Of a stretch of 64,000 bases of DNA, positions 45,333 to 57,351 are shown piece by piece; the first letter of the stretch is position 1, and each line of letters opens with the position of its first letter. This DNA comes from Nansenia antarctica (Eukaryota; Chordata; Actinopteri; Argentiniformes; Microstomatidae): positions 75,001 to 139,000 of the forward strand of contig OZ022348.1 in NCBI GenBank assembly GCA_963989245.1, in the 5' to 3' direction. The notes beneath the pieces were generated by a model. It saw only the letters and a program-made list of their open reading frames with translations, did not search any database and had not been told where the DNA came from. The position numbers and the translations under genes were made by a program.

Positions 45333-46774
45333 TCCAGTATAATTGAGCGCGTGGCCGGGCAAGGTCCGTTGTGGAACGCACTATGCATGTTGAAGGGGAG
45401 ATAGACAGCTCCGGAGGGATAGAAAGGAAGACTGAAATACAATCATAAACATCAGTTCCTTTTAAATCTTGAATTAAACTCATTTTCTCGGCTGATAACA
45501 ACATCGTTAATTTTATTACGAGCCACTTGCATGAATTACACTAGGCAGTGCGGCTCACATGCCTGTAATAACTCCGCATAACCAGTAGGTAATGTACGTA
45601 CGCAAGGTCAATACTCGACGTAGAGCTACGATCGTTTCCACGGTCAAATTGACTCACGTTGAAATTGTATAAATCACTACGTTGACGTGGTTTTCTACGT
45701 ACGACACGGGTAAGATCAAATTTGATCCAAAGTACTTTCTGTAAATGAGGCCCCTGATATTTGAGAACCTTAATATTGTGGCAACTTATTCATTTGTTAA
45801 ATATTGTGTTGGTGTCTCATTAACATATTTCTGAGTGTCCTTTTACGGTTTGTTTTATTTAATTTTATGACATTTAATTGTCAGGAACCATGTACAGTTC
45901 AAATACAATCTTCAGACGCTCAAATCTGATGCCTTGTTTCTGATATAGCAAAAAAGGAGCCATGACTGACACAAATCGAAGAATCAGTTTGGACTCAAAG
46001 TCCATGGACAATATTTGCATCAATATCAAGAAAATGTATTATCTTAAATAGTTCCCTACATAGCTCAATCAACTTCAACAACAGATGTACCTAGCTCTGA
46101 AGGAAAATTGATGACAAAAATGTAAGAAACTGAAAATGCTTTGAAAACATTAACTCAGCTGACTCCGAACTTAAGGTTAGTTGAACTTCCTTGCCCCAAA
46201 AGAGTTTCCTTAGAAAGGCCCTAACCCTAACCATGTAGATCTGGTTTCATTAAGATTTTAAGTTGATTCTCCAGAAGTCTGTCCACTCGAGTCACCACTT
46301 TAGAATAGGGTTGCGAGTGGACAATTCAGGCGTCAATATGGCAGCCAGAACAGTGACTCAGGTGCAAGTCATGAATACACTCCATAATATTCCATTCACA
46401 ACAGTAAGAACTTCATATATTCCATATTTTATATTCTATGTAACAATTTGAATGAAGACATTATGGAAAACCGTTGTTGTGCAGACTATGATATGAATAC
46501 CCAAATGTCAATCAGGAAAATCCACTGACATATGAAACTGTCAATCTTACGAGCATTGCATAATTAATTGTATAATTGTACTGTGAATGTAATAAATGTG
46601 TGAGAAATGCTTTTATGCTTACCAAAAGCGTTTAATGTGCTATTCCAGCTAGGAAACGTCATCATCATGTTCCTGAATTACATCCATTTCTTTGGGACCA
46701 ATAAAGATCACTGCCTAACATATCAGCACCTCGTTCTTTTCCTCTCCGTTCCTTCCACTCCATCGTGTGTGCAG

Positions 46775-46825
46775 CAGTGGCGGCTGGCCGATAGAGGGCG
46801 CTGGGGCACCAGCCGCCACTGGTGC
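46775..46825. repeat. Short inverted repeat
   Basis: CAGTGGCGGCTGG and CCAGCCGCCACTG flank CCGATAGAGGGCGCTGGGGCA. The left arm plus the spacer start also occurs at 42065-42095. It is probably the two ends of a small MITE. Confidence 0.8.
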
Positions 46826-47429
46826 AGACGCTACTGTGTGGAAGTCAAATCATTGTGTATAACTATAATTGCATTTATTAATCATTTTCACAAAGATGCT
46901 ATCATCTCATAACTATAGGTAAGTAATATGTATGTACAATCAAGGTTAGTCTGCGAGACATTCACGTGTGGTTGGGTGCTGGGGGGATATGAAGGGATGG
47001 GCACCTTCCTGTTAAGTCATAGGATCGGAATGTTTGGAAACTGGAAGATAGACCAATAAGAGACCTGTATGGACCTAACCCTGGCCATGCTATGGAATGG
47101 AAGGTATAGGAGGCTTCTCTCACTATTGTACTCCTGCAAGATTGTATTAAAACGTATTATTGATCATTGTTCATTACATGTCTACATGTCTTCATGTCTC
47201 CCTGAATTTTGGAGTTCGATACCCAACCGAATGTATTAGGGAGAAAGGAGTGTTCCTCCTCAACTGTACGTAGAGTATTCAAAAAAGTCTAATGCAGAAC
47301 ATATCATTCTTTATTTATGTTTCGTTCTCAATCTTTCATTTAGTTAACAGGTATCCCATTGTGAGCTTGATTCTCCCGTCATGTTGGACTTGCTGGGGAT
47401 GAAAACGCCCCAGTCTTCGCATCTCTCTT

Positions 47430-48989
47430 TTAGCGTGGGCCAGCAACTCTCCTGCACTCATGCATTCTGTAGGCACACATGTAAAATATACCTGCAAAAA
47501 CAAAATGAAATTCAATTGAAGAGGTGCGTTGTCTTTCGTTTACCTTTGGATAAAAACAATGGAGCCAAATGGATCATTTGAGTGGTTCTGCTATGCTATC
47601 CTTATGGCTGGCTGGACAGAATCTGGTCTGAGGTTTTAGTATCAATATGTTGTTCTCTGCACATAGTAAATAGCAGTGTAGCTAGTCTGGATATTCTCCT
47701 TAGTTCCACAAGCATAAAGACCACATGGTCACCATGGTTACATCACGTCCTGGTTCTGTCCTTCTGGTTTACCTGCGAAGAAGGTCATGAGCAGCGCCAC
47801 CCAGCCCAGTATGTAGGACCAGGAGAAGCGCCAGTCACCGAAGCGCTTCCCCAGGAAGTTCACCGTCACCCCGGTGTAAATGGCCATTGCAAGCAGAACA
47901 AAGAGCGCTGGCAGAAAAAGACAGAGCACATAACATCACGTTTAGGATTAGTCAGAATACATTTAGCAGAGGGTAACATAAGGGGTTGTGCCCTTTGTTT
48001 TGTCCATCTTGCAGGACTTTGTTTTGAGTCTACATGTTTGTGTTGATTTGCCCCCCCAGCACTGCGTCTCCTGAAGACACCCGCTTTTCCCCTCTACTAT
48101 GTCCCCTAAAAACTTCTATTTGCCCCCCATGTACTGTTTCTCTGTTTCTCCAGTGTGTGTTTTTTTTTTTAAAGGTTAGAAGAAGGTGAAGGTTTTTCCT
48201 TCTATCAATGGCCCCGGGCCTGAGCTGGATTACTCTTCCTGCTACGACTGGTGGATTGATGATTCACTTGCTTAGTCAAATGTATTGACTGTAAGTCGCT
48301 TTGGAATAAGGCGTCTGCTAAATGCCAAAAATGTAAATGTAAAAACATGTATTTGTGTTGTAGTAGACAGTGTGCTGTGTCTTGGTCTTGACTCACTGGA
48401 GACAAAGAACATGATCCCTGCAGCGAAGGACCGGTTGAACCTCTCGAAGGCAGAGAAGTGGGCAAAGGAGAGGATCCCGGCTATGATACCGGCAAAGCAC
48501 GACATGGCCGAGAGGATCATGAAGGCTCGGGTGGCATTCCAGTAGGCTACGGAGGGAGGGAGGGAGGGAGAGATGAGATGGAGAGGGGAAGGGAGAGTGA
48601 AGAAGACACCATTCCAAATAGTTATCACCCACTGATATGTTGACTAACTTATCATGGAGCTCAAAATTGACCCAAAAGCATTTCAATGAAACATTTGTGT
48701 AGATTAAATATGAGAATGAATATTCCCTGGTCATAAGTGCATTAGTCCTATTCCATTCCAGATGTACTGCATACGCTCATGGTCCCTCTCGGTCCCCACA
48801 GGTCCCCCACTCACCGATGCTGTCCGTCTGCATGTAGCATTTGCCCGACATGCAGTACCTCCACAGGCCCTGGTGGGCGAAGCTGCCAGACAGACGGTAT
48901 TGCATCCAGTAGTCTGTTGCCGTGGAGACCACCAGGAGGATGTTCCCCACGATGGCACAGAACAGGCCGCCTCCCATGAAGCTGTACAT
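47430..48989 (-). CDS. lim2: LIM2, lens fibre membrane intrinsic protein (MP20)
   Basis: Tetraspan protein of the PMP22/claudin superfamily, abundant in lens fibre cell membranes, where it acts in cell junctions and lens transparency. Minus exons 48815-48989, 48397-48546, 47773-47907 and 47430-47491 give 173 residues, the same length as mammalian LIM2, and all phases are 1. Recognisable blocks: start MYSFMGGGLFCAIVG, the first extracellular loop with GLWRYC...KC (the W-GLW-C-C signature), AYWNATRAFMILSAMSC, IYTGVTVNFLGKRFGDWRFS, ILGWVALLMTFFAG, and the end FYMCAYRMHECRRVAGPR. Every part is intact. A minus-strand repeat of the 300-bp family lies in its second intron. In human, LIM2 borders the CD33-related SIGLEC cluster. 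Confidence 0.97.
48055..48348 (-). mobile_element. Roughly 300-bp interspersed repeat, copy 4 (inverted)
   Basis: Complement of the family at 14.4, 20.6 and 41.2 kb, ending ATAAGGCGTCTGCTAAATGC and CAAAAATGTAAATGTAA. It lies in a LIM2 intron. Confidence 0.85.
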
Positions 48990-50234
48990 CCTGCGTGACG
49001 CGGCGGTGGCTGAGGGACGGGGTCAGAGGTACTCAGTCATCAGAGGTTTGGGTCAATCCCGTTTCAACTCAGACATTGACTTTTGTTTTACTTGGCTGAC
49101 TTTTTTTTCCGACCTTTTTTCGATTTTCTTTCCCTATTGACCATTCATTCATTCATTCATATTGACTGAGTTGAAATGGAATTGAGCCAATCTATAATAC
49201 ACAGTTGTAAAGTTGCAGTGGAATACACAGTGTATTATCCACAACAAACAGATGGCTAACTGCCCCCAGAACTCGTCTATACACAGATGGATGGAAACAG
49301 ACAACATAGAAACAGACAACATAGAAACAGACAACATAGAAACAGACAGCATAACCATTACCTTCTTCACTATCAGTACACAAACATGACACACATTACC
49401 TCAAACTAAATGAAAATGTCAAAATAACTCCAGCACACAGCTCCCTTATGTGCAGACAGACATTAGGGTGTCCATGTTACTCAGCACAGCACCCTAATGT
49501 CTCTCATACATGTGCTTTCATCACAGGAAGCACCCTGAGAGGCACATGTTCAGTTGTTTTTTCACTGTCAACACTGTAATCAATCAGCCTCTCCACTTAC
49601 TACCGTCATGCATCAGTAAATATTTAAAACAGAAATATTAATACAACCACTGAATGATCCACGTGTTCCTGTACAATTGAAAATGCTATATTTGAGCATC
49701 TGTCTCGTTAAAGACACGAATTTGGGACTCCAAACGGGTATTTCCCTAGACAGAGATACTTAGTGATTCCGCCAACTCTTGTAAAACCTAATCAACTACA
49801 TTTCCAGTTTATTAAAAAGATAGAGCTGACTCTTATCAGTGTTTCTTATAATGGCTATTATATTGGCTTACACACTGATACTGTCACAGTAAATATCAGC
49901 CAGGTCATTATATAATGACTAATGTAACCTTATCATGACTAAGGTGATAACAGTATGGATAACACGCACAGCACTAGACACATCACCATGGTAGCCCCTG
50001 GTGCTGCAGGCTATTGGATACCATATTAACTGTTGTATCTATCTTGGCCATAATACATACACTCCATATTTTGCATGTGCTTCATCCAATATGAATCTAT
50101 TGGGACTTTGACTTTTAGGCCTAACCCTAACCCTACCACAAGCAATGAATAATATTAAGCATATTACAATTTCCTGTTATTCCCAATTTTAAGAAAATGT
50201 TTGTAGAAAACACCTCGTCTGTTTCATGTGTATC

Positions 50235-50552
50235 TGATGAACAGATAACCTAGGAACAAGTCGCTACCAACCATTATGTTCAGACTGTTATTCAGAAAAA
50301 TGTAAATATCATTGGAAATCAATGACACACTCACTAATCAAGCCAAAGGATTCTGTGAGTAATCCCCACTACTACCTAGTTAGTGTAGAGTAGTGGGGAT
50401 TACTCACTGAATCCATTGCAATGCAATGTTTTGGCTTGACTAGCGAGTGTGTCATTGATTTTCAACAGCGTTGAAATTTATTTACATTTTTCTGAATTAA
50501 AGTTTGAACATTTTGACGACTTGTTCCCGGTTTCACCAGCTGCTGTCATATT
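50235..50552. mobile_element. MITE-like element, copy 2
   Basis: Related to 18026-18307: starts near GGAACAAGTCGCTACC, ends GACTTGTTCCCGGTTTCACC, and carries the same inner facing blocks (AATCAATGACACACTCAC; GCGAGTGTGTCATTGATTTT). In the centre, GTAATCCCCACTACTA faces TAGTGGGGATTACTCA. Confidence 0.7.
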
Positions 50553-51369
50553 TGTCACAGCGAATATATATGTGAATATACGTATATGCACCTTTACTGT
50601 CAACAAATTAATGTTGCCCTGTCTTCCATTTGGATAGCCATAACCTCACTGCTGTTTCTTCATGTCAAAGAACATGCCAGCGTTCTTGTTCTAGTTCTGG
50701 TTCTATATACCAAGAGTTGCCCTTTCGGGCCAATTGTGCCCCACATGGCCAAGAGTGAATTATTCCTCCCAGATACCGTATACTCCTACTTATTAATCCA
50801 AACTGTCCAGACTGTCAACACAACAACAACGGCCCCCAGGTATAAGACCAGGATGCTTCTTACCTGAGCTCTTCAGGACAGATAAACCCTCTTAAGTATC
50901 AACCTTTCCACAGGGAAAGAGTGAGAGAGAGAGTGCAAGCCGGGAGTGAGCAAAACGTCAAAGAGGACCCCCTAGGCCGAATTCCAAAAAGTTATCCCCT
51001 CTGCTTTTCTGTCGATGGAGGCAAAATCCTTTAAAACAATCGGCACAGAACAAATACACTTGAGCTGGTGGGCGCACAGGCACGTGACTCTTTCACATTG
51101 AACCAGTGGGATGTGTTTGGAGGGGGGGGTTGGTGGAATGAGGCCGGTGTACCATGGAGCCTTTTTCTGTTGTTGTATTTGGTGTTCTGGAACTGTGGTT
51201 GTGCAGAGGCTTGCAGTACTGGCCGGTCAATGCAACATGCTGGTCAATGCAACATGCTGAACGCACACTTTCTTTCACTGCAGGGGCACTGTCATCTGGG
51301 AATGGGTGTGGTCATGGATGCACATACACACTTAGGGCACATGACAGAACGCTGGCTTGAATAAACTCT

Positions 51370-51430
51370 CCCACACACACACACACACACACACACGCAT
51401 GTGCACACACACACACACACACACGCATGT

Positions 51431-51470
<40 letters not shown>

Positions 51471-51472
51471 GC
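51370..51472 (+). repeat. (CA)n microsatellite with GCATGTG interruptions
   Basis: CA runs interrupted twice by CGCATGTGCA. Just upstream, the ATGCTGGTCAATGCAAC motif is duplicated (51228-51257). Confidence 0.95.
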
Positions 51473-52161
51473 TCATATTGAATTAAGTAGTCACATTATT
51501 TGGTATTTATTACAGCATCACAAATCTGAGCGTGACGAGGCAGCATCATCATGACATTGGAGACAGGGTTAAGGTTACCAGGGTTACCAGGGTGCTGGTG
51601 AATCAGCTGGTAAATCAGAGTTTATTCTAAATGATCCGCGGTCACATATTTACAATAATGATATTGACACATAATTCAATGCACATGTATTAGATCATCA
51701 TCATCATAAGAAGAAGAATTAGCAACATTTGTTAAACATGTTTGACCAGTACTGTATTTGGGGGCTTCTTTAATGTTAAAATAGTCAACACATCCATTAT
51801 TTAAGGACCATCGACATCTAAAAAAAAGCTTCATTGACCCACACTTGGGAAATTGGTCTCACAATTGTACAAAAAAACATTACACAAAATCAATGTATCA
51901 ATTAACACTTATTTGATCTGTGCGCACAGACAGAAACATTATTTAATCTCTATTTTCCCATTAGACATTTAGAACCGGGTCTCAGACCTCAGATCCAGTG
52001 AACACGGGCCTCTGGGATCTCTTAAGAAACACACGGAACGATTCAACCATGAATATTCAAAGATGATAGTGCCATTGATTGGCATCCTGGTGTGTTTTCC
52101 AGGTTTATCTCAGGTAAGACATATAATGAAAGTCCTCTTCAGACACTATCAACGTGCGTAC

Positions 52162-55100
52162 CTGGACTGTCATGTGTTTCATGTAGCACCTGTAGCGCCC
52201 CCTTCAGCTCAACCTCCTCCAGTGCATCATGACCACGGCTTCCTCCTCTGGAAAGGAATAAAGATAAATAGAGAAGATGGCATCAGTGAAATTGTTTTAG
52301 TATCATGTAAGAAATGCGTTGTAATTGGTTGTCCCACCTACTCAAGTTGAATATACGACTTGTCAATTGCTCTGTGTCTGCTACATGCCTACAATGCTAA
52401 TGTCACATGTCATCTTTAAGCTTACCTCTTGATTGGATAGAATTTCCAAATGAGATAAGTGACAAAACACATCACCAGCAGTAAGGCTGCCCCGAAGCCT
52501 CCGTGGGACCGTGCAGACGCTGCACCTGCCGCTGGAAACATAACAACATGACCCTCAGTAACTCATTATATCAGCTGAGACATGAAATATCCACTTGACC
52601 AATGAAATATCCACTTCATGGGAGATGAGAGATGAGAGACAGATGAAGATTCCTGGTTAAATGAATCCGTTAGCACTCCCAGTCACCTCATACTGTACAG
52701 CACAAGCGTGAATGTTGAATACATACATGTGTTTTCTTTATGAAGTATTATTTATAATTACATGATATGTAAATAAATTAATTACCACATGTAACACAAC
52801 AAAAATGGGCATTTCCCAACTACCTTTCATCCACATTCTCAGGGTGCGTTCAACCTGACCATGGGTGCTGTTGACCACGCAGGTCACAGACACATTCTCA
52901 TCGGTGCCCTCTGCAAACCATGACCCGACCACCGTGTGGTTCTGGGGTGAGATGGTTGACTCAGAGCCAGAAGATCCATCTTCTCCATCCACCCTCCACT
53001 GGACCGTGGCGATGGGGTGAGCCTGGACCTGACACCTGCAGGTCACATGACTGGCGTGGTAGGAACAGCTGGACTCAGCTGAGATCAAAGGTGCGTCTGG
53101 TAATGAATGAGAACAGGAAGATGAGCGATGGGTAAACATGATTATCAATCAATGTATCAAATAGTAGCACAAGCTTCAATCAATACCAGCTCTCATTGTT
53201 CATGGCCTAGTCGTCTCTGTTGTTGTAGCAGGGGTCAATGCCCTTTCACTCATCACCTGCATTCAGTCTGCGCATTTAAAAATCCACACACTCAATAAAG
53301 CTATGCTCATAGAAAACACTCACACTCTGCAGTGACCACAAAAGCAGTGGAGTTGGCGCCCCCTAGACGGTTGATCGCTGAGCAGAAGAAAACGTTCTGG
53401 TCTGGGTCCAGGTCTGTGATGGTGGCGGTGGTTTTTGATTGATTGATTGAAAACTTTATTAGAAGATTTGCAGAAGGAGGTACATGAAAGAACATATTAC
53501 ATACAAGGTCAACTAACAGGATAAAAACCCAAGAAAGCCACTGGCTTATTTCAATTGGGGTCCTTGATTCTCAATTCATCGTTACATGTAAGACAGACAA
53601 AAAAACTAGTACTATCTACAAGATAATACAGACAAATAACTAGTACTATCTACAAGATAAACATACATCCATCATGGGAAGAACAATACAACAAAACATA
53701 AGGTATGTACAGCGGGTAGGACAGGTGGGGACATACACCACAGGTGGGGACGGGGGACAAAACACAAAGTATGTACAGTGGGTAGTTCGGGTCTTTTAAT
53801 CTGATTTTTGATTTAGAGGGTCCAGTTACGGATTGCAGCCTCCTGTAAATGTTTTTTGAGAGTGGTTTTGAAGGTGGGCAGTGTTTTGCACTCCTTTAAG
53901 ATTATAGGAAGGGCGTTCCACATTTTTACTGCATAGTTTGCAAACGAGTTTAACCCCTTGTTTGTGGTGCAACGCGGTTGAACGTGGTTCGTGGAGCTTC
54001 CTCTGGTATTGTATGTGTGGACGTTGTTCACTTTTTGGAAGTATGTTAACAGGTACTTGGGTGTCTTTGTGGTGTAGCGTATCTTGAAGACCAGGCCCAG
54101 TGCAAGCTGCTGCACTCTGTCAACTACTCGTAGCCAATCAAGGCTCAAAAAATGAGCAGCGGTTAGATGTGTCCTAGGGTTGAGGCCTAGCAGAAGCCTA
54201 ACCAGTTTATTTTGGGCTGTCTGGAGTCTTGTTTTTTGGGCCTTTGTGGTTCTATAGTACCATGATGTTACGGCATAGTCGAAGTGACATTGAATGAGAG
54301 CTCCTGATAGGGTCCTCAGTGTGTTTTTACTGACAAGTGAGGATATCCTGTACAAGAATCTAGTTCTATGGTTCACTTTTTTGATTACTTTTGCTGCCAT
54401 TTTATCTCCGGAAAGATTTGCCTCTAAGATGGAGCCCAGGTATGTAATATCCTCTTTTCTTGTGATATTAATGTTACCCACTTTTATTTTGGTGGTGTGG
54501 CTCAGCGCCTCGACCCGGCCTCGTCTCAGGCGGTGGAGGAAGACTCTGGCAGGGGGGTTAGCGTGGCTGGTACAGGTCAGGGTCACGTTAGTACCGACCA
54601 GGACCACTGACGGGTCTGCAGAGACACTCACTGATCTAGGGGCATCTGAGGGGCAGGGGGAGGGTAGGAGGGGGAGGGTAGGAGGGGCAGGGGGAGGGTA
54701 GGAGGGGGAGGGTAGGAGGGGGAGGGGGAGGGTAGGAGGGGGAGGGTAGGAGGGGGGGCAGGGGAGAGAAGCGAACTGGTGATGCAATAGGTCCAACATC
54801 TACTACAGGGCATCCGGATGTTCGAATTGGTGCTTCCTTTTTTAAAATAATAAGTATTATGGAACTGAATCTCATGTTCAGTCCAGTTACGGGATTCCAC
54901 TCTTTAGGTGGAATATATGGGTATAACTCCCTCGTTATGTCTGGGTTTCATAGGTCATATTCAGTAATATAGTGCGTTGATTATTGAAGGTTAAACATGT
55001 CAGCTTGTTATAGTCACCACTCAAATACAGCTCCAGCTACTGTGTACCGCAGGAAACACCCAGAAACAGAAAGAGAAGAAATGACACAACTACTTGGGTG

Positions 55101-56171
55101 AATACAGAGACTGAACTGAGTAATACAGGTAGCCCTCGCTATAGTAATACAGGTAGCCCTCGCTGACTCACAGTAATACAGGTAGCCCTAGCTACTAGCC
55201 TAGCCCTAGCTGACTCACAGGTAACGCTGAGCTCCACCTCCTCTTCAGCTTCCTGGCCTCCCGGGTGTATGACATCACACACCACTATCTTCCGATGATC
55301 CTCTGCTTCAGCTAGGAAGGAGATAGTGGAGAGGACGCGCCACCGCCCCTCTCCCTCATCTGTGTGGTTCTCCTGGACCCTACCCCTAACCTTCTCCTGG
55401 ACTTCACCTTTCTCCTGGACCTCACCTTTCTGCTGGACCTCACCTTTCTGCTCCCGGAAAGAGAGGGAGGGGGTAGAGGAGGGGCAGGTGTAAGTCACCT
55501 CACAGGAGATGCTGATGGTGTCACCTTCACTTCCTCCTCCTCTGACTGACATCCTGGGCCTCGCTGCAGATTCTGATCAAGTAAAGAGACACAGAAAGAA
55601 AGAAAATAGCAACGGGGTAAAATAATGTTACATTACAATCTACAACAGAAGATATGTTTGAGAGAACAAAAATAAACACAACCATATGCAATCATTATGA
55701 TTTATTGTATAACGTTTGGTCAATTTCAAAACATTATACCAGAGCAGGTTTTTCAAATCTCAACTGTGAGATTTTGAATCTGTAGATCATTACCTGAAAC
55801 CTTGAGTGTCGTCACCGTCTTTTCGTGGTACTGGAACCCTTCAGCAACGACCCACGGGTAAATCACTGCTCTGTCGTGTTCTGCTAGCGTTCCATTGATC
55901 AACAAGCTACAGCTTCCGTTAGCGACACTGCCCACCAGTTTGGTTCTACCCCTGAAGCTCTCTATGACTTCCCCATAGAAGTCGGTACTTCTGTAGACCA
56001 ATGGGTGGTACAGTATCTTGGTTTCTTGGTATCTTGGTTTCTGTAACCAGAAAACATCGCTGGGTGTTCTCTGGGTGTGTGGGTGTGTGAAGGAGCAAGG
56101 GATGAACACACAAGACCCAGTCAGGGCTGATACCTGAGAGGGTATGGTCACACTCCACTCCTGCCCTGCCA
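52162..56171 (-). CDS. MAG/CD22-family siglec-like receptor (gene C), interrupted
   Basis: Minus exons recognised: V-set 55794-56171 (SCVFIPCSF, SFRGRTKLVG, CSLLINGTL), C2 55219-55563 (ISISCEVTYTC, VVCDVIHPGG), C2 53324-54645 (interrupted), C2 52824-53096 (YAPLISAES, VTCRCQVQ), transmembrane 52426-52531 (GAALLLVMCFVTYLIW), cytoplasmic 52162-52247. Joins are phase-consistent. The signal-peptide exon and the last exon were not found. The third Ig exon holds a 1058-bp LINE (53433-54490) between 6-bp GGTGGT repeats. Without the insert and one repeat copy the exon would be 258 nt with the family's 1-1 phase. As it stands the reading frame enters LINE coding sequence and stops, so this allele is probably null or depends on exon skipping. 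The V-set F strand (VIYPWVVAEG) lacks the sialic-acid Arg. The second Ig exon has an EVQ-K-GEVQEK coding repeat. Confidence 0.82.
53433..54490 (-). mobile_element. Recent 5'-truncated LINE inserted in an exon of gene C
   Basis: Encodes the last about 220 residues of the same ORF as the 29.3-33.4 kb LINE, beginning KIKVGNINITRKEDITYLGS. The two are almost identical at the protein level; visible differences include KAQKT/KAHKT, LLTYF/LSTYF, KKHLQ/KKYLQ and AAIRN/AAVRN. The 3' UTR and the (TTGA)n tail (complement) are intact. The target-site repeat is GGTGGT. Low divergence points to a young insertion. Confidence 0.95.
54650..54770 (+). repeat. GGGGGAGGGTAGG array at a splice acceptor
   Basis: About 11-14-bp units of GGGGGAGGGTAGGA begin 5 bp from the acceptor of the third Ig exon of gene C. 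On the gene strand it is an extended C/T-rich tract. Its purity could also favour G-quadruplex formation. Confidence 0.92.
55136..55222 (+). repeat. Tandem copies of a gene C splice donor
   Basis: AGTAATACAGGTAGCCCTCGCT-type units, some carrying GCTGACTCACAG. The latter is the complement of CTGTGAGTCAGC, the donor of the second Ig exon of gene C. One clear extra donor copy lies at 55162-55173. Confidence 0.8.
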
Positions 56172-56212
56172 CTAACACACACCACACCACTGGACAGATG
56201 GACAGACAGAAG

Positions 56213-56281
<69 letters not shown>

Positions 56282-56302
56282 AGAGAGAGAGAGAGAGAGA
56301 GA
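56213..56302 (+). repeat. (GA)n with G runs
   Basis: GA dinucleotides interrupted by two GGGGGGGG runs, about 45 bp upstream of the V-set exon acceptor of gene C. Confidence 0.95.
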
Positions 56303-56984
56303 TGGGGTTTAGATAATTCATACACTTGACAACATATTGCTATTATGGCGTGATGAAGGGCATTGTGCATGCCCAAACCTAACAACATTTTGCAGGATTG
56401 TTTTTTGTTGAGTTTCAGTTTCAGCTCATGGAAACAATAGAGCACAGTGACAGAGCACAGTGATTTCCCATGAAAGTTTCTCTTCATATCTTATCTGAAA
56501 TGTATCAACAATGATCATTGTTGTAACCACTAACACATCTAAATGCCTCAGGCATAGTACACAGGGTACCAGGGGGTACTATAAACTAAGCAGATATGAC
56601 TCACGGGCTAATCATAATAAATGTAAATTATGAGCTAACACAATCTGCAGAGCAAATAGGTCAAAAGGAAAGAGTACCTTGTACAGCAAAGCAAAGGGAA
56701 AGATGTCCTTGGATAATTTGCATGACTAAAAAACCTGTTTAATATGAAGACATTGTTAAAATAACACAACAAGAATTGGAAACATTGATAAAATGTAAAA
56801 TGTACACTTATACACTATGGATAATCTATAGACATATTATGTCAACACACACTGTACAACACACACTGTACAACACACACTGTACTTCTGTTTGCTGTTT
56901 TAATTCACATGTCATAATCAGCTGTGTAAAAAGAAACACAAGGAGTTGAATGTTACTACCATTAAATATGAATTGTATATATAT

Positions 56985-57205
56985 ATATGTATGTTACGGT
57001 ACATGTGGGAATACGGTACATGTGGGAAAACTAGGGTTAGGGTTAGGTGCTAGGTCGATTTGGTACATGCTGGCATGTCTAACCCTAACCCGAATCCTAT
57101 CCCTAACCCTAACCCTAACCATAACCATAACCGTAGCACCCTAGCACCTAACCCTAACCCTAGTTTTCCCACATGTACCGTGTTCCCACATGTACCGTAA
57201 CATAT
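56985..57205. repeat. Inverted repeat built around telomeric units
   Basis: TGTTACGGTACATGTGGGAA to GTTAGGTGCTAGG on the left and the reverse complement on the right form arms of about 62 bp. Each arm contains two GGGTTA units and the 18-bp motif CGGTACATGTGGGAAAAC. The loop is made mainly of further CCCTAA units. Confidence 0.9.
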
Positions 57206-57245
57206 ATATATATATATATACACACACATATATATTACACCCACG

Positions 57246-57307
57246 TAGTACCAGTCAAAAGTTTGGACACACTTAATGGGAAAGTATACCCAAACTGTTG
57301 ACTGGTG

Positions 57308-57313
<6 letters not shown>
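57246..57313. mobile_element. Miniature Tc1 remnant (two inverted ends only)
   Basis: CAGTCAAAAGTTTGGACACA, the classic vertebrate Tc1 terminal sequence, is followed within about 30 bp by its facing partner CCAAACTGTTGACTGGTGCT. TA-rich sequence flanks both sides. The interior, including all transposase, is deleted. Confidence 0.75.

Positions 57314-57351
<38 letters not shown>

Noticed and set aside
46263..46912. Small ORFs between the GPCR and LIM2
   Set aside because: Lengths are within chance for AT-rich sequence; no splice sites, signal peptide or recognisable motifs.
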